Source of the DNA: an uncultured Hydrogenophaga sp.
Lineage (GTDB): Bacteria > Pseudomonadota > Gammaproteobacteria > Burkholderiales > Burkholderiaceae_C
DNA length: 64,000 nucleotides
Assembly: GCF_958439165.1 (NCBI RefSeq)
Contig: NZ_OY288129.1
Location: forward strand, 103,075 to 167,074
Direction: 5' to 3'
Shown: positions 8,635 to 16,949 of the stretch, piece after piece
How the letters are laid out: every line of letters begins with the position of its first letter
How positions within the stretch are numbered: the stretch's first letter is position 1
Program-made: the position numbers and the translations under genes
The notes under the pieces: model-generated
Database searches by the model: none
Told to the model about the DNA's origin: nothing
Seen by the model: the letters and a program-made list of their open reading frames with translations, nothing else

Positions 8635-8660
8635 AAAGGGCAACGTTTCCGTTGCCCTTT
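8635..8660 (-). terminator. Rho-independent terminator of sucCD
   Basis: An 11-bp perfect stem (AAAGGGCAACG / CGTTGCCCTTT) with a 4-nt loop ends in TTTTTGC on the minus strand, 65 bp after the sucD stop. A second smaller inverted repeat (GGATCGT near 8581 and ACGATCC near 8601) lies just beyond it. Together they separate sucCD from the kinase gene. Confidence 0.88.
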
Positions 8661-8724
8661 ACCTACTGTGCGTGACCGGACGCGAACTTTCACCGGCCGC
8701 GAAGCCCCGCAGGGCTTCATCGGA

Positions 8725-9618
8725 TCACAGCAGTGCCTTGAGCAGCCGACCCATTTCGGAGGGGTTGCGCGTGACCTTGAAACCGCACTCTTCCATGATG
8801 GCGAGCTTGGCATCGGCCGTGTCGGCACCACCGGAGATCAGCGCACCGGCGTGGCCCATGCGCTTGCCGGGAGGCGCGGTCACGCCGGCGATGAAGCCGA
8901 CGATCGGCTTCTTCATGTTCGCCTTGCACCACAGGGCGGCCTCGGCTTCATCGGGGCCGCCGATCTCGCCGATCATGATCACGGCGTCGGTGTCCGGGTC
9001 GTCGTTGAAGGCCTTCATCACGTCGATGTGCTTCAGGCCGTTGATGGGGTCACCACCGATGCCCACGGCGCTGGACTGTCCCAGGCCGATCTCGGTCAGC
9101 TGTGCGACGGCTTCATAGGTCAGGGTGCCCGAGCGGGACACCACGCCGATGCGGCCCTTGCGGTGGATGTGGCCGGGCATGATGCCGATCTTGATCTCGT
9201 CGGGCGTGATCAGGCCGGGGCAGTTGGGGCCCAGCAGCAGGGTCTTCTTGCCGCCGGCGGCTTCCTTGGCCTTCATGCGGTTGCGCACTTCCAGCATGTC
9301 GCGCACCGGGATGCCTTCGGTGATGCAGATGGCCAGGTCCAGGTCGGCCTCGACGGCTTCCCAGATGGCAGCGGCTGCGCCGGCGGGCGGCACATAGATC
9401 ACCGACACGGTGGCGCCGGTCTGCTGGGCGGCTTCCTTGACGGTGGAGTAGATCGGGATGTTGAAGATCGACTCGCCGGCCTTCTTCGGATTCACGCCGG
9501 CCACGAAGCAGTTCTTGCCGTTGGCGTATTCCTGGCACTTCTCGGTGTGGAACTGGCCCGTCTTGCCGGTGATGCCCTGGGTGATGACCTTGGTGTCTTT
9601 GTTGATGTAGATCGACAT
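8725..9618 (-). CDS. sucD: Succinyl-CoA synthetase alpha subunit
   Basis: 297-residue ADP/GDP-forming succinate-CoA ligase alpha chain of the TCA cycle. It starts MSIYINKDTKVITQGITGKT at the ATG at 9616-9618, preceded by GGAGAAG; the open frame reaches 36 bp further up but that extension overlaps sucC's end. The CoA-binding Rossmann part has ITGKTGQFHTEKC, and the phosphohistidine loop near residue 250 reads GHAGALISGG. It forms a heterodimer or heterotetramer with SucC encoded immediately upstream, with a 16-bp gap to the sucC stop. Confidence 0.97.
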   Translation of the reverse strand: MSIYINKDTKVITQGITGKTGQFHTEKCQEYANGKNCFVAGVNPKKAGESIFNIPIYSTVKEAAQQTGATVSVIYVPPAGAAAAIWEAVEADLDLAICITEGIPVRDMLEVRNRMKAKEAAGGKKTLLLGPNCPGLITPDEIKIGIMPGHIHRKGRIGVVSRSGTLTYEAVAQLTEIGLGQSSAVGIGGDPINGLKHIDVMKAFNDDPDTDAVIMIGEIGGPDEAEAALWCKANMKKPIVGFIAGVTAPPGKRMGHAGALISGGADTADAKLAIMEECGFKVTRNPSEMGRLLKALL

Positions 9619-9634
9619 GTTGCTTCTCCGGGGC

Positions 9635-10798
<1,164 letters not shown>

Positions 10799-10885
10799 GA
10801 GTTCTCTCTCAAGGATGGGTCAGATGTCCGGCGCGGCGAGGGTGGCCGGGGACGGGGCTCGGGTGAGCAACCGGGGAATGTATCA

Positions 10886-10900
10886 TGGTGCGATGCACCA
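10886..10900. promoter_or_regulatory. Palindrome in the sucC/argC divergent region
   Basis: TGGTGC-GAT-GCACCA is a perfect inverted repeat with 6-bp arms, lying 88 bp upstream of sucC and 69 bp upstream of argC. Its symmetry and position suggest an operator for one or both genes. No regulator can be named from sequence. Confidence 0.35.
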
Positions 10901-10968
10901 AACCGGGTCACTATCCCGGCCGTAATTATGGCCACCCGGCCTGAAACCCAACTGACACGGAGCGCTTC

Positions 10969-11892
10969 ATGGCCCAGGTTTTCATCGATGGCGAGGCCGG
11001 CACCACCGGACTGCAGATCCGCGAACGCCTGCAATCGATGGCCGGCGTGGATCTGGTGAGCATCGACCCGGCCCGCCGCAAGGACCCGGCGGCCAAGCGC
11101 GAGCTGATGGCCGGCGTCGACCTGGTGGTGCTGTGCCTGCACGACGATGCGGCCGTCGAGTCGGTCGCCATGATCGACAGCCTGCCCGGGCGCAAGCCGC
11201 GCATCATCGACGCCTCCACCGCGCACCGATGCGCGCCGGGCTGGGTCTACGGCTTTCCCGAACTGGCCGCCGGCCAGCGCGAGGCGGTGCAGCAGGCTGA
11301 TCGGGTGGCCAACCCCGGCTGCTACGCCACCGGCGCCATCGCACTGCTGCGCCCGCTGGTGCAGGCCGGTCTGATCCCGGCCGACTTTCCGCTCGCCCTG
11401 CCGTCGGTGAGCGGCTATTCGGGCGGTGGGCGGACCATGATCGAGGCCTACGAGGCTGGCGAGGCGCCCCTGTTCGAAGCCTATGCCCTGGGGCTGTCCC
11501 ACAAGCACCTGCCCGAGATCCTGCGCTACACCGGTCTGTCGCGCCGGCCCATCTTCATCCCGGCCGTGGGCAATTTCCGCCAGGGCATGCTGGTGCAGCT
11601 GCCGCTGCACCTGGACGATCTGCCCGGCCGTCCCAAGGCCGCCGACCTGCACGACGCCCTGGCCCGCCACTACGCCGACAGCGCTGCCGGCGGTGGCTGG
11701 GTGCATGTGATGCCCGCCACCGAGAACGCCAAGCTCGATGCCACCGCCCTGAACGACACCAACCGGCTGGAACTGCGCGTGTTTGCCAACGAGGCACACC
11801 GCCACGCGGTGCTGATCGCCCGCCTGGACAACCTGGGCAAGGGAGCCAGCGGCGCGGCAGTGCAGAACCTGCAGCTGATGCTGGGGCTGTGA
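10969..11892 (+). CDS. argC: N-acetyl-gamma-glutamyl-phosphate reductase
   Basis: 307-residue NADPH-dependent reductase of arginine biosynthesis, of the shorter type 2 class (about 310 residues rather than about 345). The nucleotide-binding start is FIDGEAGTTGLQIRERL, followed by DASTAHRC, and the active-site Cys is in ANPGCYATG (about Cys118). The start ATG at 10969 follows CACGGAGCG. No other arg gene is adjacent. Its stop codon abuts the convergent recX stop: the six bases TGATCA supply both stops. Confidence 0.95.
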   Translation: MAQVFIDGEAGTTGLQIRERLQSMAGVDLVSIDPARRKDPAAKRELMAGVDLVVLCLHDDAAVESVAMIDSLPGRKPRIIDASTAHRCAPGWVYGFPELAAGQREAVQQADRVANPGCYATGAIALLRPLVQAGLIPADFPLALPSVSGYSGGGRTMIEAYEAGEAPLFEAYALGLSHKHLPEILRYTGLSRRPIFIPAVGNFRQGMLVQLPLHLDDLPGRPKAADLHDALARHYADSAAGGGWVHVMPATENAKLDATALNDTNRLELRVFANEAHRHAVLIARLDNLGKGASGAAVQNLQLMLGL

Positions 11893-12339
11893 TCAGTCGT
11901 CGGCGCCGCTGACCACGCGGCGGATCGCTTCGGTGCCGAAGCCGCGCGAGGCCAGAAACCGCATCTGCCGGGCGCGCCCGGTGGCATCGGCCGCGGGCTC
12001 ACCAAACTTCCTGCGCCAGACCTCCCGCGCGCGCTCCACCTCGGTGCGGCGCAGGGCATCCAGCGCATCGGCCATGGCCTCGGGGCTCACGCCCTTGGCC
12101 TGCAGTTCCTGCTTCACACGGCCGGTGCCCAGGCGGGCGGCACGCCGGTGCACCACCGACTCGACCACCCGCTGCTCGCTGATGAAGCCCTTGGCCTGCA
12201 GCTCATCGAGCGCCCGGGCCAGTTCACCCGGCTCGGTCTCGTGCGCAGCCAGCTTGCGCTCAAGCTCGGCCCGCGAGTGTTCGCGGCCGGCCAGGAGCCG
12301 CAGGGCACGGCCCTTGAGCGAGAGTGTCTGGAAACCCAC
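11893..12339 (-). CDS. recX: Regulatory protein RecX
   Basis: 148-residue all-helical protein built of three-helix repeats, containing LARALDELQAKGFISEQRVV and VSPEAMADAL. RecX binds RecA filaments and limits RecA activity. It follows recA by 30 bp on the same strand, the standard arrangement, so both share the recA promoter. The end overlaps nothing but abuts argC. Confidence 0.92.
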   Translation of the reverse strand: MGFQTLSLKGRALRLLAGREHSRAELERKLAAHETEPGELARALDELQAKGFISEQRVVESVVHRRAARLGTGRVKQELQAKGVSPEAMADALDALRRTEVERAREVWRRKFGEPAADATGRARQMRFLASRGFGTEAIRRVVSGADD

Positions 12340-12369
12340 CGGTGCAGGGACGGGGCTGTCCGGGGCCGC

Positions 12370-13491
12370 TTATTCAGCGACCTCGGCGTCGGCCTTGGCT
12401 TCTGCCTTGGCCTTGGACTTGCGTGCAGCCGGGGCTGCCGGTTCGGCGGCACCGCCGTCCACCGGCAGCAGGGGCACACCCAGCTCGGTGCGGACCTTGT
12501 TCTCGATCTCCAGGCGCAGTTCGGGGTTCTCGCGCAGGAACTCGCGGGCGTTGTCGCGGCCCTGGCCGATCTTTTCGCCGTTGTAGGCATACCAGGCGCC
12601 CGACTTCTCGATCACGCGGTTGAGCACGCCGAGGTCGAGGATCTCGCCCTCGCGGCTGATGCCTTCGCCGAACAGGATGTCGAATTCGGCCGTCTTGAAG
12701 GGCGGGCTGACCTTGTTCTTGACCACCTTGACCTTGGTCTCGTTGCCGATGGCCTCTTCGCCCTTCTTGATGGTGCCGGTGCGGCGGATGTCCAGGCGGA
12801 CCGAGGCGTAGAACTTCAGCGCATTGCCGCCGGTGGTGGTTTCGGGGCTGCCGAACATCACGCCGATCTTCATGCGGATCTGGTTGATGAAGATCACCGT
12901 GCAGTTGGTCTTCTTGATGGTGGCGGTGAGCTTGCGCAGCGCCTGGCTCATGAGGCGGGCCTGCAGGCCGGGCAGCTGGTCACCCATCTCGCCTTCGATT
13001 TCGGCCTTGGGCGTGAGCGCGGCCACCGAGTCGACGACCACCAGGTCGACCGCACCGGAGCGCACCAGCGAGTCGACGATTTCCAGTGCCTGCTCGCCGG
13101 TGTCGGGCTGGGAAATGAGCAGGTCGGGCAGGTTGACGCCGAGCTTCTGGGCGTACTGCACGTCCAGCGCATGTTCGGCGTCCACGAAGGCGCAGGTGCC
13201 GGCGAGTTTCTGCATTTCGGCGATGACCTGCAGGGTCAGCGTGGTCTTGCCGGAGGATTCCGGGCCGTAGATCTCGATCACGCGGCCGCGCGGCAGGCCA
13301 CCGACGCCCAGGGCGATGTCCAGGCCCAGCGAACCGGTGGACACCACCTGGATGTCCTCGATGGCTTCGCCCTCGCCCAGCCGCATGATGGTGCCCTTGC
13401 CGAACTGCTTCTCGATCTGGGCCAGGGCGGCCTGCAGGGCTTTGGCCTTTTCGGCGTTGAGGGGGTTGTTGGCTTTCATTCCGGTGTCCAT
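12370..13491 (-). CDS. recA: Recombinase RecA
   Basis: 373 residues from the ATG at 13489-13491 (MDTGMKANNPLNAEKAKALQ), preceded by AGGAG; an upstream in-frame ATG at 13572 would add an untypical 27-residue extension. Walker A is GPESSGKTTLTLQ, Walker B VDLVVVDSVAAL, and the DNA-binding loops follow (MGDQLPGLQARLMSQALRKL; QIRMKIGVMFG). The C-terminal tail is Ala/Lys rich (AAPAARKSKAKAEAKAD) instead of the acidic end of E. coli RecA. Catalyses homologous strand exchange and LexA self-cleavage; a LexA-like box lies just upstream. Confidence 0.98.
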   Translation of the reverse strand: MDTGMKANNPLNAEKAKALQAALAQIEKQFGKGTIMRLGEGEAIEDIQVVSTGSLGLDIALGVGGLPRGRVIEIYGPESSGKTTLTLQVIAEMQKLAGTCAFVDAEHALDVQYAQKLGVNLPDLLISQPDTGEQALEIVDSLVRSGAVDLVVVDSVAALTPKAEIEGEMGDQLPGLQARLMSQALRKLTATIKKTNCTVIFINQIRMKIGVMFGSPETTTGGNALKFYASVRLDIRRTGTIKKGEEAIGNETKVKVVKNKVSPPFKTAEFDILFGEGISREGEILDLGVLNRVIEKSGAWYAYNGEKIGQGRDNAREFLRENPELRLEIENKVRTELGVPLLPVDGGAAEPAAPAARKSKAKAEAKADAEVAE

Positions 13492-13525
13492 GCGAGGCTC
13501 CTGGTGGGTGGGGTTGCATCCAGCA

Positions 13526-13541
13526 CTGGATGGGTGAACAG
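13526..13541 (-). promoter_or_regulatory. LexA-like SOS box of recA
   Basis: The minus strand reads CTGTTCACCCATCCAG, the CTG-N10-CAG spacing of the proteobacterial SOS box, 35-50 bp before the recA ATG. The core is GC-richer than the consensus. A TACACT hexamer, a possible -10 element, sits directly upstream, so the box would overlap the transcription start. Confidence 0.5.
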
Positions 13542-13607
13542 GAGTGTAGCGACGAATACTTTTCGAAATCATGATTTATTGGTCAGTTTGCCTTACCATC
13601 TGGCGCC

Positions 13608-14108
13608 ATGCTGCTGGTCGCACTGCCCGCCCCTGAACCCGCACCGCCCGACGACCGCTGGCGCGGCGGACACCTGGGCCGGCTGCTGGGCGAGGCCATG
13701 CGCCGGTTCGACGCGCGCGTGCTGCAGCTCATGGCCAGCGACGGCGAGGTGCCGCTGGCCCTGGCTCACCTGGCCGAGCGCGATCAGGTGGGCGCGGCCC
13801 ATGTGCACATCACCCGCCACCTTTCCCTGCGGGGTTCACGCCTGACCGAGCTGGCCGCCCACGCCGGCATGAGCAAGCAGGCCATGGGCGACCTGGTGGT
13901 GCAGTGCGAGGCCTGGGGCCTGGTGCGGCGCGAGCCGGACCCGATGGACCGCCGGGCCCGGCGCATCGTGTTCACGGCCATGGGTCTGCAATGGCTGGAT
14001 GCGTTCCGGCGCGCCGTGGCACAGGCAGAAGGCGAGTTCCGGTCACAGGTGGGGCCGGACGTGGCGACCGTGGTCAGCCTGGGGCTGGAGGCCTACGCCC
14101 GCACCTGA
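13608..14108 (+). CDS. MarR-type winged-helix regulator
   Basis: 166 residues, with the MarR winged helix in the middle: LTELAAHAGMSKQAMGDLVV as the HTH, followed by LVRREPDPMDRRARRIVFT as the wing (DxxDxRAR signature). It probably binds DNA as a dimer; the target and ligand are not visible. It is transcribed divergently from recA and precedes the two-component pair by 49 bp on the same strand. Confidence 0.85.
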   Translation: MLLVALPAPEPAPPDDRWRGGHLGRLLGEAMRRFDARVLQLMASDGEVPLALAHLAERDQVGAAHVHITRHLSLRGSRLTELAAHAGMSKQAMGDLVVQCEAWGLVRREPDPMDRRARRIVFTAMGLQWLDAFRRAVAQAEGEFRSQVGPDVATVVSLGLEAYART

Positions 14109-14157
14109 CACCCCGGGGGGCACCCTAGAATCCGTGCAGAACCACGAGGAGACAGGC

Positions 14158-14832
14158 ATGCGGATCCTGATTGCGGAAGACGACCAGGTGCTGGCGGACG
14201 GGCTGCTGCGCAGCCTGCGGGCCGCCGGCGCGGCGGTGGACCATGTGGCCAGCGGCGCCGAAGCCGATGCGGCCCTCATGACCAACAACGAGTTCGACCT
14301 GCTCATCCTCGACCTGGGCCTGCCGCGCCTGCACGGGCTGGAGGTGCTCAAACGGCTGCGCTCGCGCGGCTCGCAGCTGCCGGTGCTGATCCTCACCGCC
14401 GCCGACAGCATTGAAGAGCGCGTGAAGGGCCTGGACTACGGCGCCGACGACTACATGGCCAAGCCGTTCAGCCTGCAGGAGCTGGAAGCCCGGGTGCGTG
14501 CGCTGACCCGGCGCGGCATGGGCGGCACCACCAACACGATCCGTCACGGTCCGCTGGAGTACGACCAGGCGGGCCGGGTGGCCACCATCGACGGCAAGAT
14601 GGTCGAACTGTCGGCGCGCGAGCTGGGCCTGCTGGAAGTGCTGCTGCAGCGTGCCGGCCGCCTGGTCAGCAAGGACCAGCTGGTCGAGCGGCTGTGCGAA
14701 TGGGGCGAAGAGGTGAGCAACAACGCCATCGAGGTCTACATCCATCGCCTGCGCAAGAAGATCGAGAAAGGTCCGATCAGGATTGCCACCGTGCGCGGCC
14801 TGGGCTACTGCCTTGAAAAAATCCCCGGCTGA
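14158..14832 (+). CDS. OmpR-family response regulator
   Basis: 224 residues starting MRILIAEDDQVLADGLLRSL at the ATG at 14158 (AGGAGACAGGC upstream). The receiver domain has the acidic pair EDD, the phospho-acceptor Asp at about 52 (LLILDLGLPR), and the conserved Lys in DDYMAKPFSLQELEARV. The C-terminal winged helix (about 125-220) has LSARELGLLEVLLQRAGRLV and VYIHRLRKKIE. It resembles TctD/QseB regulators. The downstream kinase gene overlaps its 3' end. Confidence 0.93.
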   Translation: MRILIAEDDQVLADGLLRSLRAAGAAVDHVASGAEADAALMTNNEFDLLILDLGLPRLHGLEVLKRLRSRGSQLPVLILTAADSIEERVKGLDYGADDYMAKPFSLQELEARVRALTRRGMGGTTNTIRHGPLEYDQAGRVATIDGKMVELSARELGLLEVLLQRAGRLVSKDQLVERLCEWGEEVSNNAIEVYIHRLRKKIEKGPIRIATVRGLGYCLEKIPG

Positions 14833-16297
14833 ACCGGACCGGTCCGGCTCGGTCGGCTTCGGTCTGTTCCAGCGAGAACAGCGCAGCCTGTTCGGCGAGA
14901 TCCTGGACTGGATGCTCACGCCGCTGCTGCTGCTCTGGCCACTGTCGCTCGCCCTCACCTGGTTCGTGGCCCAGGGCATTGCCAGCAAGCCCTTCGACCG
15001 GGCGCTCGAATTCAACCTGCAGGCACTGACCCAGCTGGTGGTCAACAACGACGGCCGGGTGATCTTCGTGCTGAACAACCAGGCGCGCGACCTGCTGCGG
15101 GCCGACGACAGCGACCTGGTGTACTACCAGGTGGTCGACGCCCAGGGCCGGCTGGTCAGCGGCGAAGGTGACTTCCCCTCTCCCCAGGACGACCCCGCGC
15201 CCGCTCCGGGCCGTGTGCTGCTGCGCGACGACGTGGTGCGTGGCGACGAGGTGCGGGTGGCCTACACCTGGCTGGACCGCAGCGACGCGGCCGGCCCGGT
15301 ACTGATGCAGGTGGCGGAGACCAAGGGCAAGCGCTCGACGCTGGCCAACGAGATCATCAAGGGCGTGATGGTGCCGCAGTTCGTCATCCTGCCCCTGGCG
15401 GTGCTGCTGGTGTGGCTGGCGCTGGTGCGCGGCATCCGTCCGCTGTCCGATCTGGAGCAGCGCATCAGGGCCCGGCGACCGGACGATCTGAGCCCGATCG
15501 AGGAGTCCTTCATTCCGCAGGAAGTGGCGCCCCTGGTGTCGTCCATCAACGACCTGCTGACCCGGCTCAAGGCCTCGCTCACCACGCAGCGCCGCTTTCT
15601 GGCGGACGCGGCCCACCAGCTGAAGACGCCGCTGGCCGGCCTGCGCATGCAGGCCGAACTGGCCCAGCGGGAAACCGATCCGCGCGAGCTGCGCGGGTCG
15701 CTGCAGCAGATCTCGCGCTCCAGTGCCCGGGCCACGCACACGGTCAACCAGCTGCTGGCGCTGGCCCGCGCCGAGTCCACCGGACGCGCCCTGCCCAGCG
15801 CCCGCATCGATCTGGCCCGGCTGGTACAGACCGTGGTGCAGGACTCGGTGCCGCGTGCGCTGGAGGCCGGCATCGACCTGGGCTACGAAGGCCCGGACGA
15901 CATGCCACCCGAGCTGCACCCGATGGGCAACCCGGTGCTGCTGCAGGAAATGGTGCGCAACCTGGTGGACAACGCCATCGCCTATTCCGGGCGGGGTGGC
16001 GTGGTCACCGCGCGGGTGCTGGCCGACCGGTTCAGCGGTGTGCAGGTGCTGCAGGTCGAGGACAACGGACCCGGAGTTCCCGAGAACGAGCGTCACCTGG
16101 TGATGCAGCCCTTCTACCGGGCGCTGGGCACCAACGTCGACGGCTCAGGCCTGGGGCTGGCCATCGTCCAGGAAATTGCGCAGCAACACGGCGCCACCGT
16201 GAGCATGGAAGATGCCCACCCCGAGCGTGCGCAGCACGGCCTGCGCGTGTCGGTCAAGTTTCTGCCCAAGCCCGATGAGGCTCAGGCCGGCTTGTAG
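14813..16297 (+). CDS. TctE-type sensor histidine kinase
   Basis: About 494 residues. Two membrane segments (MLTPLLLLWPLSLALTWFV and FVILPLAVLLVWLALV) flank a periplasmic TctE-like sensor domain. The H-box is FLADAAHQLKTPLAGLRMQ, the N-box MVRNLVDNAIAYSG, and the G-boxes VEDNGPGVPENE and GSGLGLAIVQEIA. No ATG fits the conserved N-terminus (SLFGEILDWML); I use the TTG at 14813, overlapping the regulator stop by 20 bp, with a TTG at 14783 as an alternative. Homologues often sense tricarboxylates, but the substrate cannot be read from sequence. Confidence 0.88.
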   Translation: MKKSPAEPDRSGSVGFGLFQREQRSLFGEILDWMLTPLLLLWPLSLALTWFVAQGIASKPFDRALEFNLQALTQLVVNNDGRVIFVLNNQARDLLRADDSDLVYYQVVDAQGRLVSGEGDFPSPQDDPAPAPGRVLLRDDVVRGDEVRVAYTWLDRSDAAGPVLMQVAETKGKRSTLANEIIKGVMVPQFVILPLAVLLVWLALVRGIRPLSDLEQRIRARRPDDLSPIEESFIPQEVAPLVSSINDLLTRLKASLTTQRRFLADAAHQLKTPLAGLRMQAELAQRETDPRELRGSLQQISRSSARATHTVNQLLALARAESTGRALPSARIDLARLVQTVVQDSVPRALEAGIDLGYEGPDDMPPELHPMGNPVLLQEMVRNLVDNAIAYSGRGGVVTARVLADRFSGVQVLQVEDNGPGVPENERHLVMQPFYRALGTNVDGSGLGLAIVQEIAQQHGATVSMEDAHPERAQHGLRVSVKFLPKPDEAQAGL

Positions 16298-16929
16298 ACG
16301 TTGAGCTGCAGCCGCTCGCGCTCGACGGCGCGGGCCACCGCCGGCAAGCCGGCAAAGCGCTGCGCCAGGTCCCAGGTGGCCGGCAGGGTGGCGGGATCGA
16401 CACCCGCCATGCCGCCCCAGCGCAGCAGCGTCAGGGCATAGGCATCGAGCACACCGGGCTGGGCGCCGGCCAGCCAGGGCGCAGCAGCGCGGGCCATGAC
16501 CTCCATGTCCTCCAGCAGCCCCCGATAAGCCTGCACCGCGTGCTCCTTCACGGCCTTCTGCGCCGCTTCGTCGCTGGTGAACTTCTGGGGCATGAACACG
16601 TGGGTGAAGGTCGGGTGCACCGTGTTGTTCATCCACATGAGCATCTGCAGCGCGCGGGTGCGGGCCATGCCACCGGAGGGCAGCAGGCCTGCCTGGGGGA
16701 ACAGCGCGTCCAGATGCAGCGCGATGGCCGGGATCTGGGTGACCACGTCGGCGCCGTCCACCAGCACCGGCACCTGACCGCGCGGGTTCAGGGCCAGGTA
16801 CTCGGGCGAGCGCTGCTCACCCTTGTGCAGCTTGACAATCACCGGCTCGAAGGTGGCGCCGGCCAGCTCCAGGGCAGCATGGGGCACGAAGGAACAGGCG
16901 CCGGGGGCGAAGAACAGCTTGAGGCTCAC
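16282..16929 (-). CDS. Glutathione S-transferase family protein
   Basis: 215-residue cytosolic GST. The thioredoxin-like N-terminus (LKLFFAPGACSFVPHAALEL) carries the Cys/Ser motif of beta/theta-class bacterial GSTs and PRGQVPVLVDG with the cis-Pro; the helical C-terminal domain follows. I choose GTG at 16929 (SD AGGAGACACC) because it gives the standard start; an ATG at 16953 overlapping the topB stop (ATGA) is possible. Either start couples it closely to topB. It converges on the histidine kinase, whose 3' end it overlaps by 16 bp. The substrate is unknown. Confidence 0.85.
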   Translation of the reverse strand: MSLKLFFAPGACSFVPHAALELAGATFEPVIVKLHKGEQRSPEYLALNPRGQVPVLVDGADVVTQIPAIALHLDALFPQAGLLPSGGMARTRALQMLMWMNNTVHPTFTHVFMPQKFTSDEAAQKAVKEHAVQAYRGLLEDMEVMARAAAPWLAGAQPGVLDAYALTLLRWGGMAGVDPATLPATWDLAQRFAGLPAVARAVERERLQLNVYKPA

Positions 16930-16949
16930 GGGGGTGTCTCCTGGGTTGG

